Source of the DNA: an uncultured Ectothiorhodospiraceae bacterium
GTDB taxonomy: Bacteria; Pseudomonadota; Gammaproteobacteria; UBA6429; Thiohalophilaceae
Assembly: GCA_947260005.1 (NCBI GenBank)
Contig: CAMYOL010000029.1
Location: 187,077-251,076, forward strand
Reading direction: 5' to 3'
Length of the DNA: 64,000 nucleotides
The position numbers were made by a program, and so were the translations under genes. Each line of letters opens with the position of its first letter. Within the stretch, counting starts at the first letter, position 1. This document shows, in pieces, positions 44,763 to 52,974 of the stretch. A model generated the notes under the pieces. That model was given only the letters and a program-made list of their open reading frames with translations, searched no databases and was not told the origin of the DNA.

Positions 44763-46877
44763 TTATGCCGCCGCAATCTCAGCACCACCCAGTTCATTTT
44801 TAATGGTTTCCATGCGCATGATTTCACGTCGCCGTAATGCTTCGTTGCTAACGATGGTTTGCTGAACGAATTCACAGGCTAAATCTATCGTCTCTTTCGC
44901 CTGTTTTATATCTCCACTGGCTTCATGGATGTGGGCAAGATCGATCCATAATTGACGACTCTCCAGGTTTGGTATTCCCTGATAAATCGAATCGCTCGTT
45001 GCCAGTGCCTGATCCAGATATTTCAAGGCCTGTTTACTGTCAGGTTTTGTACAGGTCATGATAGATTGCCGGATCGGAATACCGTTCTCAACAGTCTGTT
45101 CATGTCGCACATCTTTGAACGGTATACCATCCACCATGCCAAGATAAGCGGCAAGCGTTTTGCTAACCGCAGTATCCGGTAACTTCTCTACTACTTCACG
45201 AAAGAAGTCAATGTTAGAGGTAAATTGAGCGGAACCCGATGGACCCACTGCCAGTAGATGACCATTAATCGGATCAAAGAAGTCAGCCGCCAAATGTTCC
45301 TGTTCCATAGTACGTGGTGCCGCCACTCGCAGACTCAGCACATTGGAATAACAGGTGCGACGTTCGCCTCCCAGATATACGGCCCGGATCAAATATGTCC
45401 CGGGCTCCTGAAAGTAGAAACCTTCTTTGCCAAAGGTTAGATGAATATCCTGATAGAGCGGCAAGCCCGGTTTCAGGATCGCCTCGGGTGTTTTTTCCAG
45501 ACACTGCGTCATCAAAGGCCTAAACTGCACCACTTCACCGGTCGGCCGTTCAACATAAATGCCCACAACGCCTTCATTGGGATCCAGTTGATTGACAATG
45601 CTGACTTCCTGATTACCTTTGCAGGCCATTTTTAATTCCAGATGAACCGGTTCCATCAGTTCAAAGGCACGCACTTCCTGATCTTTGACCCGCTTACCAC
45701 GCAATTCCAGGGTCACAGGTGATTGGTTATTGCTCTGGGTAATCTCAGGATGTTCGAGTGTGGTCACTCGATTATGACCGTGAATACCAAAGGCCTCACC
45801 ACCAAAAATAACCTCAGAGCGATCGTGATGACGCAGGTGCATTAACTCCGTCGGATCGAAATTAAAATCAAATCGGGACCAGTAATCGGGAGTACCATCC
45901 CAACCTGTCGGCATGTTATGCCCATGAGGATAACGCCAGGGATAATTCATATAGGACAAGGAATCAGAGCGAGGCATCATAAACGGGTTATCGCCAAAAC
46001 CAAGTTCCGAAAACACGCCTTTTTGGAAAGAATGTAACAGATTCATGGCATGACCGATTTCATGAACGGCGGTGCGAACGAAATTACGCTCTTTTATTCC
46101 ATCAGGTAGGTTTCGATAATGGCTATAAAAGATCGCCGCACCTTGTCGAGGTAACGGATCGGTTGAATCAAACATGATGCCACTGACACCCGGATTAACG
46201 AAACGCTCTCCGACCATCAAGTACACATTCCAGGTCGGTTCGTTCGAAACAAGTGAGAAGTAGTTCATCATTGCCGCATGTAGTTCGGCAGACGTCCAAC
46301 GACCATCTACCCCGGCATCGGCATTAGGAATGTTTGAATGGTTAGGGTGCACAATCATCTCAATGCCAGCCCGTTGATAAGCGCGCTGAATGGTGATGGG
46401 TTCCGGTGACATTCCCGCGGGAACATTTTCCGGGTTACTATGCCAGGGTTCATAGGGGCCGGGATACTGGGTCCCATTTTCGAGATCGACCTCCAGACGG
46501 ACTGTTCGAAAGTAACTTGAGGTCTTTTCCAAAGAAAATGTCAGCATATGATTATGGTAACCGTAACCAGTCAATTCCACGCGCGCTACAGCCGATGAAG
46601 CTCGCAGCTCAACTTCCATGGTGCCGGTAAGTTCAGGCAAACGATAAAAACGAATCGAAGTAGTAATGATCAGGCTATTGCCTCTATCCTCGCGGGATAT
46701 GTCATCACCAATAAAAGAATGTTCACGTAAATTAAAATAATTAAATTGTTTAAGCTCAACGGATTGATTGAGCTCACCACTTAACATGTTGAGTGGCGAA
46801 TTACCGTCAATATCCAGACGGAGAACCAATTCGACATCGCCACCAACCCCTTGATAAGTACCACTTATGGGACTCAT
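44763..46877 (-). CDS. Large zinc metalloprotease-like protein without signal peptide
   Basis: A 704-residue protein. Residues 1-130 are a beta-rich domain (SGTYQGVGGDVELVLRLDIDG). The protease centre is HEIGHAMNLLH (H272, E273, H276, H282), a metzincin-type HExxHxxxxxH in which the usual Gly is Asn. It is followed by a Met-containing SLSYMNYPWRYP that could serve as Met-turn. A further beta domain (about 390-530) and a helical C-terminus rich in short repeats (YLDQALATSDSI, ASGDIKQAKETIDLA, TPR-like) follow. No signal or membrane segment is seen. Substrate and family name are unknown. Confidence 0.75.
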   Translation of the reverse strand: MSPISGTYQGVGGDVELVLRLDIDGNSPLNMLSGELNQSVELKQFNYFNLREHSFIGDDISREDRGNSLIITTSIRFYRLPELTGTMEVELRASSAVARVELTGYGYHNHMLTFSLEKTSSYFRTVRLEVDLENGTQYPGPYEPWHSNPENVPAGMSPEPITIQRAYQRAGIEMIVHPNHSNIPNADAGVDGRWTSAELHAAMMNYFSLVSNEPTWNVYLMVGERFVNPGVSGIMFDSTDPLPRQGAAIFYSHYRNLPDGIKERNFVRTAVHEIGHAMNLLHSFQKGVFSELGFGDNPFMMPRSDSLSYMNYPWRYPHGHNMPTGWDGTPDYWSRFDFNFDPTELMHLRHHDRSEVIFGGEAFGIHGHNRVTTLEHPEITQSNNQSPVTLELRGKRVKDQEVRAFELMEPVHLELKMACKGNQEVSIVNQLDPNEGVVGIYVERPTGEVVQFRPLMTQCLEKTPEAILKPGLPLYQDIHLTFGKEGFYFQEPGTYLIRAVYLGGERRTCYSNVLSLRVAAPRTMEQEHLAADFFDPINGHLLAVGPSGSAQFTSNIDFFREVVEKLPDTAVSKTLAAYLGMVDGIPFKDVRHEQTVENGIPIRQSIMTCTKPDSKQALKYLDQALATSDSIYQGIPNLESRQLWIDLAHIHEASGDIKQAKETIDLACEFVQQTIVSNEALRRREIMRMETIKNELGGAEIAAA

Positions 46878-47433
46878 GGGTCACCTCCATATGTATTCAG
46901 TATAAAACAAGAGTGTCAAACGCCGCAGGCCCGCAGAATCTTAAATTAATCACAATTGGAGCAGGACACCTGGAATGAAGTAGCAAGAAGTCGCCAGAGA
47001 GAAACACAAACAAGCACATCTACTTCCATTTGGAATATAGTAAATAAATGGAAAATTACCATTGATACACATCAATTATGTGTCGTTAATGTAAGATCAG
47101 GCTGCATACAAAATGTCTTAAATAAATCTAGTCATCTCTAGTCATCTCTAGTCATCTCTAGTCATCTCTAGTCATCTCTAGTCATCTCTAGTCATCTCTA
47201 GTCATCTCTAGTCATCTAGTCATCTCTAGTCATCTCTAGTCATCTCTAGTCATCTCTAGTCATCTCTAGTCATAATGGGGTTAATGCTAAATAATTGTTA
47301 TCCGCATTTATTATCCTACGATATATTTACCCTCTCTCCGACTTAATCATCCTCATTATTATAATTTTAATTTATGGCAAGTTATTGACAGGTTAGTTAT
47401 GCTGCAGTCAGTCATTATATAAAAAACAAGGTT
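46878..47433. other. 556-base gap holding the decamer array
   Basis: Between the divergent metalloprotease and DUF2784 genes. Apart from the tandem array at 47131-47273 (separate entry) the sequence is AT-rich with no credible gene. An AAGG ribosome site for the DUF2784 gene is at about 47428. Confidence 0.5.
47131..47273. repeat. Tandem decamer array (unit GTCATCTCTA)
   Basis: Eight perfect copies of GTCATCTCTA are followed by one eight-base unit lacking TC, then five more perfect copies and a partial GTCAT. The near-identity of the copies points to recent expansion by slippage. There are no spacers, so it is not a CRISPR array. It lies about 160 bases upstream of the DUF2784 gene. Confidence 0.97.
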
Positions 47434-47826
47434 ATGGAACCCTCAATAAACTGGTCAGCCATCGCAGCGGATATTATTGTCATTGTGCATTTTGCCTTCG
47501 TATTGTTTGTATTATTCGGCGGCGTGTTGTTGTTATGGTGGAAAAAAATCGCCTGGATACATTTACCCTGTGTCGTGTGGGGCATCGTAGTTGAATTTAC
47601 CGGTTGGATTTGTCCATTAACGCCGTACGAAAACACATTACGAGCACAGGCAGGTCTCGAAATGTATGACGGTGATTTTGTTATGCGTTATATCATGCCG
47701 ATCCTCTATCCGGAGGATTTAACACGCACAGTACAAATAGTACTAGGCCTTGTGGTACTGTTCGTTAATTCCGCTTTATACTATTATGTTTTCAGAATAA
47801 AAAAGCCGCATCGAGCTGATAAATAA
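47434..47826 (+). CDS. DUF2784 membrane protein
   Basis: A 130-residue protein with about four membrane segments: IIVIVHFAFVLFVLFGGVLLLWW, IHLPCVVWGIVVEFTGWICPLTPYE and VQIVLGLVVLFVNSALYYYVF are clear. The order HF-FVLFVLFGG, then W-KIAWIHLPCVVWG and CPLT-E, is that of DUF2784. Function unknown. The decamer array lies upstream and could affect its expression. Confidence 0.85.
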   Translation: MEPSINWSAIAADIIVIVHFAFVLFVLFGGVLLLWWKKIAWIHLPCVVWGIVVEFTGWICPLTPYENTLRAQAGLEMYDGDFVMRYIMPILYPEDLTRTVQIVLGLVVLFVNSALYYYVFRIKKPHRADK

Positions 47827-47872
47827 TAGTGGATAACCAACCCAGCAATATCTGACCATTTCCCTTTCCCTA

Positions 47873-49003
47873 TTATTTTCTTGATTTAGATCGCATCAGA
47901 CTCACAAGCCAAAATATCAAACTGAACAGAGTTAAACCAAACAGAACGGGATAAATAATTAAGAGGTCTACACGTATATTGGCACCGATTGAGTGACTGT
48001 AGTATTCCCATGCCGCATAAAATATCCAAAATATTGCAGTTGCGTAAAGAACCTTAGGCAAATATTTTTTCTTTTCGTTCTTTCGCATCGTATAAAATGC
48101 AATGATCCCGATGCCTATCCCCACTAAAATGGCCAACCATGGCATAACCATAAAAATAGACATTAGGCTAAAGAAATCCGCAAATAATTTTTTTCGAAAC
48201 GCATAGAATTTTGCCGCCTCTTTCGCCTCGGGTGTACCTATCTTTAACAACGCCTCTCCTGCCGCTCTTCGTACAAAATTCAGTGAGCTGTTGGAAAGTT
48301 CCTCCAATCTTGGTACCGCGGAACTGGCTGCGGGACCAATTTCACCCAAAGCATCGGCCGCATACATTCGTGCTGCATTATCCGGACTATTAAGTATTTT
48401 CAGCAACGTGGGCACAGCAGGAGCAGCTTTGGGCCCGGCTGCGCCTAAACCAATACACGCAGTATAAGGATTAATTTTTTCTTCTTTGCCCTGTAGTGCT
48501 CGTATTAAAAAGTCGATCTCGCCGATTTTGGCTAAAGCAATTGCCGCTTTGTTTTTCAGCATGATGTCAGTATGTAATTTTTGTTTTTGACGAATAATAT
48601 CTTTAAGTACAGGTACGGCTTCTCTGGCGTCAGATCCAATCATGCCCAAGGCAATGGCTGCGCCTTCAGCTATTTTAGGTCTGGAATCGCTTAGTGCATG
48701 TATAAGATGCGTCACCGCTGGCTGACCAATATACGATAAGGCTATTTTTGCCGCACCTCTATCAAAGTAAAAATAATCTCCTTCAAGACACTTGATTAGT
48801 TCAGGAATATTTTCTAATCCATCCTTTTTATTCTGATTCAATATTAATCGGGCTAGTTTAACGCATTCATAGTTAGTGTTAGAGGCATTTGGCAAGTTAA
48901 TAGACGAATTAATTGATTGAACATCTGCGGTTGATAGCTGGCACAGAAGAAAGATGTTAATTGAAAATAATAATTTTGCAAACCTTAACTTTTTTTTATT
49001 CAC
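47873..49003 (-). CDS. HEAT-repeat protein, exported or membrane-attached
   Basis: A 376-residue protein. It has a signal peptide (FAKLLFSINIFLLCQLSTADV) and five or so HEAT repeats at about 60-260 (AVTHLIHALSDSRPKIAEGAAIALGMIG; AAPAVPTLLKILNSPDNAARMYAADALGEIG). Three membrane segments (about 275-370) end in a basic tail (RSKSRK). HEAT repeats form protein-binding scaffolds, here probably in the periplasm. Partner unknown. Confidence 0.82.
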   Translation of the reverse strand: MNKKKLRFAKLLFSINIFLLCQLSTADVQSINSSINLPNASNTNYECVKLARLILNQNKKDGLENIPELIKCLEGDYFYFDRGAAKIALSYIGQPAVTHLIHALSDSRPKIAEGAAIALGMIGSDAREAVPVLKDIIRQKQKLHTDIMLKNKAAIALAKIGEIDFLIRALQGKEEKINPYTACIGLGAAGPKAAPAVPTLLKILNSPDNAARMYAADALGEIGPAASSAVPRLEELSNSSLNFVRRAAGEALLKIGTPEAKEAAKFYAFRKKLFADFFSLMSIFMVMPWLAILVGIGIGIIAFYTMRKNEKKKYLPKVLYATAIFWIFYAAWEYYSHSIGANIRVDLLIIYPVLFGLTLFSLIFWLVSLMRSKSRK

Positions 49004-49024
49004 CGAACTTCCTTTTTCACTATC

Positions 49025-49062
49025 GAGGTCAGATCCTAAGATAATATAAGGAGTCTGACCAT
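49025..49062. repeat. Inverted GGTCAGA / TCTGACC pair
   Basis: GAGGTCAGATCC and GGAGTCTGACC face each other across 13 bases between the HEAT gene start and the darP stop. The same GTCAGAC core recurs at 51573, 52144 and 52929 in this window. Confidence 0.6.
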
Positions 49063-49067
49063 ATTGA

Positions 49068-49625
49068 TTACCGTTTATTTACGTTGTCATCTATCAATTT
49101 ATCCATCATTATCTCACGCAAATACTTAAACAATAATCGTGCAGAACGTGGTGGTTGCTTGTGATCGGCTTCCCGTTGCGCACTGGCAATGAGTTTGCGC
49201 AAATGACTGGTTTCAATCTCAGGATAAGTTTGCAATAACTCATTAAAAGCCTTCTCCCCCTCATTCAACAACCGCTCGCGCCAGCGTTCCGTTTTGTGCA
49301 ACTGTGCTGTCGCCACCTGTCCGCCGCGTTTAAATTCGGTCAATAATTTCTCGATGGACGTCAAGTCCAAACCGCGCATCAGTTTACCGATGAATTGTAA
49401 CTGACGCCGACGTCCCTCTCGTGCCTTGATGGTTTGATAGGCCAGCAAAGCCTCATGCAGTTTTTCCGACATTTTAGTTTTATCGGACAATTCATTAATC
49501 TGAGTTACGGACAACTCAGCCAGTTTCATACCCAATGCTTGCGCCGCCTCGGCCTCACGTTTTTGTTGGGCCTTACTTTTGGGTTTGAGCTCTCTATTGT
49601 CAGTGTTCATGTTATATTTAGCCAT
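49068..49625 (-). CDS. darP: DarP (YjgA), ribosome-associated assembly factor
   Basis: DarP helps late 50S subunit assembly. The 185 residues match throughout: KSKAQQKREAEAAQALGMKLAELS, KLHEALLAYQTIKAREGRRRQLQFIGKLMR, the WRERLLNEGEKAFNELLQTYP region, and the C-terminal RSARLLFKYLREIM. The strongly basic and helical nature fits. Start could also be the ATG five codons later. Its first bases overlap the end of the gp25 fragment. Confidence 0.93.
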   Translation of the reverse strand: MAKYNMNTDNRELKPKSKAQQKREAEAAQALGMKLAELSVTQINELSDKTKMSEKLHEALLAYQTIKAREGRRRQLQFIGKLMRGLDLTSIEKLLTEFKRGGQVATAQLHKTERWRERLLNEGEKAFNELLQTYPEIETSHLRKLIASAQREADHKQPPRSARLLFKYLREIMMDKLIDDNVNKR

Positions 49626-49809
49626 TGTTTATTGAGTGTATCTTAAGATACTTGCCATGTTGTACGCGATAACGCAACCAGAAGGTAATAGGTCCGAATA
49701 TATACTGTTGTAAACCAATACCGAAATCAGACTGGTTAAGACGTTCACCACGATTGGTAAACAGAACATGTTTAATCAAATCACGAATAAATTCAATATC
49801 ATCGTTCAT
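49618..49809 (-). pseudogene. Fragment of a gp25/GPW-type baseplate protein
   Basis: Residues 1-39 (DDIEFIRDLIKHVLFTNRGERLNQSDFGIGLQQYIFG) match the core of gp25-like baseplate wedge proteins of contractile tails: IRDLI-VLFT-GER, then DFG-GL-Q-F. Both ends are missing. The normal N-terminus is cut by an in-frame stop seven codons upstream, and the sequence after YIFG (about 24 residues) does not resemble the family. At 63 residues it is about half size. It runs into the start of darP. It is probably a relic of a phage tail or extracellular contractile injection system. Confidence 0.7.
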
Positions 49810-50010
49810 AAGAATGGCTCGAGATCAGAGAAGAATATTCTCTTACATAGAATTAATTACTCTCTGCCCCTGAAATATTCCCACAAAAAAGCGATCAAAA
49901 ACAACACATTAGCTTATTTGTACCTTTCAAATAAGAATCCCCGCTCCCTGATGGAGAAGGCGTTTCTGGTACAACATTTGAGGGGATCCTCAGTCTCTGA
50001 CCCTGGTTTT

Positions 50011-50820
50011 TTATACCTGTTCCACTATCTTCAGCACAGCTTGTTCAAAATCCGAGAAATTAACATGACTACCTGGACATTTTTTTCTGGTTTCGGAATC
50101 ATGGCGATGAAAGTTGAGCTTCGTGGTACTGATCCCGGCGTGTTTCATCAACACGGCTGCGGCAAACATTCCGTGAGCGCGTGCAGACACACCGCGAGGA
50201 TGATTGTAGTCGGCTTCCGTATCAAAATTACCGAGCATTTCGATACCATAACGGGTTGAATTGTAAGACACCGCATGGATACCTCGCCTCGATAGTGGAT
50301 TAAAAACCCAGATGCCATGATCATCGGTATAGATATGCGGACCGCAAGACCAGCCATTATCATTTTTATACCCGTGACGCATGTTAAGCATATGCTGTTC
50401 ATTAAATCCATTGGGGCGAATGGATAAATTCGGGAAGCCGGTGTGATGCATCGTGATACCGGTCGGCGCCCAATGGTAAGACTCGTTCTTTTTTACCCAC
50501 TTCACATATTCAATGAACTCGGCCTTGCTGAATTTTCTTCCCACAATGGGAAAATCATTCCCCTCTATCTGCCATTTAGGTGGCGTAAACGTCCCTTGAA
50601 AATCGAGATCGGATAGATCCGGTAAAGGATTATCTTCTGGAGTAATCGGCTGCAGGGTTTCCCCATTAGCCAGCGCAAGCAGTTGGTCTGCGACTCGTTT
50701 GGCATCGGCCTGCTGTTCCTCAACACCCCAGCGATTTTCGATATACCACTGGTTTTTTTCAGCAAGTTCTCGTAGTTCTTCTGATAACACACTTTCTTTT
50801 TCGGATTCTGTCGGTACCAT
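50011..50820 (-). CDS. N-acetylmuramoyl-L-alanine amidase (Amidase_2 type) without signal peptide
   Basis: A zinc amidase that cuts the peptide from peptidoglycan glycan. The 269 residues have zinc ligands in TMHHTGF (H125/H126), NFHRHDSETRKKCPGSHV (H238 or H240, and C248), and the fold segments DDHGIWVFNPLSRRGIHAVSYN and YGIEMLGNFD. Residues 1-90 form a helical, Glu-rich extension of unknown role. No signal or membrane segment is visible, so export would need another route or cell lysis. Single gene. Confidence 0.88.
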   Translation of the reverse strand: MVPTESEKESVLSEELRELAEKNQWYIENRWGVEEQQADAKRVADQLLALANGETLQPITPEDNPLPDLSDLDFQGTFTPPKWQIEGNDFPIVGRKFSKAEFIEYVKWVKKNESYHWAPTGITMHHTGFPNLSIRPNGFNEQHMLNMRHGYKNDNGWSCGPHIYTDDHGIWVFNPLSRRGIHAVSYNSTRYGIEMLGNFDTEADYNHPRGVSARAHGMFAAAVLMKHAGISTTKLNFHRHDSETRKKCPGSHVNFSDFEQAVLKIVEQV

Positions 50821-51003
50821 AAATTACTCCCTTAAATTACAGTTGTTTGTTCCCAGGTAATGGTATTGAACATCGAAATCAAGCACTAACCTGACGGTAT
50901 TTTAAAAAAATAGAGGCTACCCGCCATTAATGCACTCCCTGGTATCTTACATATCGCAGAACAGCATTCCACTTGAGCGCAGTGTTATTAACTATTTTGC
51001 TCG

Positions 51004-51408
51004 TTAACTACCGCTAGCCTGAAGTATCTTCAGATACTGATAACCCATGTACACAACCCCCGCCCCAAATACGACAAACGTTGGGACAATACGATTTCCT
51101 TTGTTTGGGAATACTTTTGTAAATTCTTCTGTAGTAAAATTTTTTAGCGATTCCGGACTGTATAATACGATGGGATTCCACAAGACAATCAGTGTAAAAA
51201 TACCAATGATGCCTAAGAACATATGAATGCAATAGATAAATAATTGGGGATCTTGAAATGTAGCTGCGGCAAGAGAAAAAATGGTGGTGCATATCATGGC
51301 CATTAGTGAGAAAAATGCAATTGGTGAGTTTGCTGCCAGCATCAAGCTTACCCAGCCTTTAACAGACTCTGGTGATTTAGAAGTGCTCGTTTCTGTAACA
51401 TTTACCAT
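51004..51408 (-). CDS. Small membrane protein of unknown function
   Basis: ATG at 51408 has GGAG nine bases upstream, giving 134 residues; the frame is open 17 codons further. Three membrane segments are visible: LMLAANSPIAFFSLMAMICTTIFSLAAA, LFIYCIHMFLGIIGIFTLIVLW and IVPTFVVFGAGVVYMGYQYL. No family recognised. Confidence 0.6.
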   Translation of the reverse strand: MVNVTETSTSKSPESVKGWVSLMLAANSPIAFFSLMAMICTTIFSLAAATFQDPQLFIYCIHMFLGIIGIFTLIVLWNPIVLYSPESLKNFTTEEFTKVFPNKGNRIVPTFVVFGAGVVYMGYQYLKILQASGS

Positions 51409-51572
51409 ATTCTTATCTCCGTTTCCAAAAGATTTAAAATGATGAAAAAGGTTCTTCACTTGTTATGCGCACGGTATCCCACAACAGGTAATTCCTTAAC
51501 CAGGACCACTAGAGACAAATACCATTCGTTACTATACTAGCTATAATTGACTCAATTCATTTCTAAACCATT

Positions 51573-51588
51573 GAGGTCAGACACCTGT
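51573..51588 (+). repeat. GTCAGAC-type motif, copy A
   Basis: GAGGTCAGACACCTGT lies just downstream of the gene at 51596-52105. It shares GTCAGACACC with copy B at 52144. Confidence 0.55.
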
Positions 51589-51595
51589 GGCTCAT

Positions 51596-52105
51596 TTAAT
51601 TACACAAACTCTTAGGAATGTAATTGACAAAGAAATAGGATTCAACCCCATCAAAGCTTTCCTCGATCTCAACGACCTTAATCTTAACAGTGTATACGCC
51701 AGGAAAAAGACGAACGTTTTTTGCAATAAATTTAATTCGTGGGCCACCATGCCGATAGCCGATCTTTTTCCCTCCAAAGGATTTTTTATCCAGGACGGTA
51801 TGCGAATCGGCGCCATTCATTTTTATTGAAAATCTTGCAGGCAAATCAAGTTTCGGCATTCTTCCAAAGATCCTATCCATTTCTTTTGTGTCACCTTCTT
51901 TACTCTCAAACTTAACGCCCACCTCGTAAGCACACTCTTCCTCGATTTCTAAATTGAAATCGAATTCTTTGCCCTCTTGCAACAAAAACTTTATGTCGTC
52001 TGGCTCAAAATTATCACCAAAACCAAACGCAACATTATCAAAGTCATGCATTAATCCAATCTGGATTAAAACAACTAACAGCAAATATTTTTTTACTTTA
52101 AACAT
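51596..52105 (-). CDS. Exported protein, DUF5625-like
   Basis: A 169-residue protein with an N-terminal signal (YLLLVVLIQIGLMHDFDNVAFG). The mature part is beta-rich: FDFNLEIEEECAYEVGVKFESKEGD, a middle ARFSIKMNG, and RLFPGVYTVKIKVVEIEESFDGVESYFFVNYIPKSLCN. The pattern of a Y-x-V/F-x-L-x-F strand, a charged EGD turn and a final PG-Y-V strand resembles DUF5625, from memory. Function unknown. It is bracketed by two GTCAGACACC motifs. Confidence 0.6.
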   Translation of the reverse strand: MFKVKKYLLLVVLIQIGLMHDFDNVAFGFGDNFEPDDIKFLLQEGKEFDFNLEIEEECAYEVGVKFESKEGDTKEMDRIFGRMPKLDLPARFSIKMNGADSHTVLDKKSFGGKKIGYRHGGPRIKFIAKNVRLFPGVYTVKIKVVEIEESFDGVESYFFVNYIPKSLCN

Positions 52106-52143
52106 GCCAAACCTTATTTCGGAAATAAATTAAAAAGAGAATC

Positions 52144-52159
52144 GAAGTCAGACACCATT
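52144..52159 (+). repeat. GTCAGAC-type motif, copy B
   Basis: GAAGTCAGACACCATT lies between the two hypothetical genes at 51596-52105 and 52176-52862, in the same orientation as copy A. Confidence 0.55.
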
Positions 52160-52175
52160 GTTTTTAAACAAGCTA

Positions 52176-52862
52176 TCATTTATTTGATTTATTTTCTTTT
52201 TGGATTTTTGACAACTTCATTAATTCCATTTTTTTAATAACAGTGTCTTTAAAAACATCTAAATTCTCCCATGAACAATCTACAATAAATTCTCCAGACA
52301 TTAAATCCTTGTTAGTATCATTGTAAACCGTATTAAATAATGATTCTACACCATGAAAATCTAGTTCTTTTTTGGTTCCTGCATCAGAAGAAGTGAATGC
52401 TTGATTAAAGAATTGATCATATAAATTCACCCTGTCACTACGTCTACAGCTATGCTCAACCGATTTATGTATTCCTAACATAATTACATTTTGAGATATT
52501 TGCTGTATTTGAATTTGCACTAATTCTTCAGTCATTTTAATTCCACTTTTGGTATAATCAGTCCACGTTGAACGTAAAGTTTCTATTTCACTTGCACAGG
52601 TCTCAGGACAATCATTATTCAAATATTTTAATTTATTTTGTATATTACGTGACTTTACCAGCAACTCATTCTGTGATTTTAAATTACGTACTTTCGCTAC
52701 CTGAAAATCAACCTCGGTACCAGGAAAACTTCTATAGTATTGATAAATTATATTTTCCCCAGATGTATTCGTATCGGTATCACTCCCTTTCGAGCACGAC
52801 ATACAGAAAACTGAACAAAAAACAAAACTAAAAACGATAACAATGAGTCGGGTTTCGATCAT
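52176..52862 (-). CDS. Hypothetical lipoprotein
   Basis: A 228-residue protein. The N-terminus (VIVFSFVFCSVFCMSCSKGSD) is a lipoprotein signal with a plausible lipobox CMSC. The mature part is helical and charged with several Cys (CPETC, HSCRRSD, CSW). Low GC and many Asn/Lys codons compared with neighbours suggest recent acquisition. No family recognised. Confidence 0.6.
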   Translation of the reverse strand: MIETRLIVIVFSFVFCSVFCMSCSKGSDTDTNTSGENIIYQYYRSFPGTEVDFQVAKVRNLKSQNELLVKSRNIQNKLKYLNNDCPETCASEIETLRSTWTDYTKSGIKMTEELVQIQIQQISQNVIMLGIHKSVEHSCRRSDRVNLYDQFFNQAFTSSDAGTKKELDFHGVESLFNTVYNDTNKDLMSGEFIVDCSWENLDVFKDTVIKKMELMKLSKIQKENKSNK

Positions 52863-52928
52863 ATTCGTCTACATTAAACGGAGTGGTCCCAGTATTTCAC
52901 AAAAAACACTACAAATACAGCAATCACA

Positions 52929-52945
52929 AGGGTCTGACTCACTGG
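52929..52945 (-). repeat. GTCAGAC-type motif, inverted copy C
   Basis: Minus strand CCAGTGAGTCAGACCCT, between the lipoprotein gene and the DUF2235 gene. It faces copies A and B in opposite orientation. Confidence 0.5.
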
Positions 52946-52974
52946 TTTAATTATGTCTTTCAAATACTTATGGT

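Noticed and set aside
47131-47273. CRISPR array
   Set aside because: Repeats are 10 bases, contiguous and without spacers; no cas genes are present.
49768-50259. Plus-strand open frame of 163 codons
   Set aside because: It runs antisense through the amidase gene, has no family features, no ribosome site and contains the reverse of the zinc-site codons.
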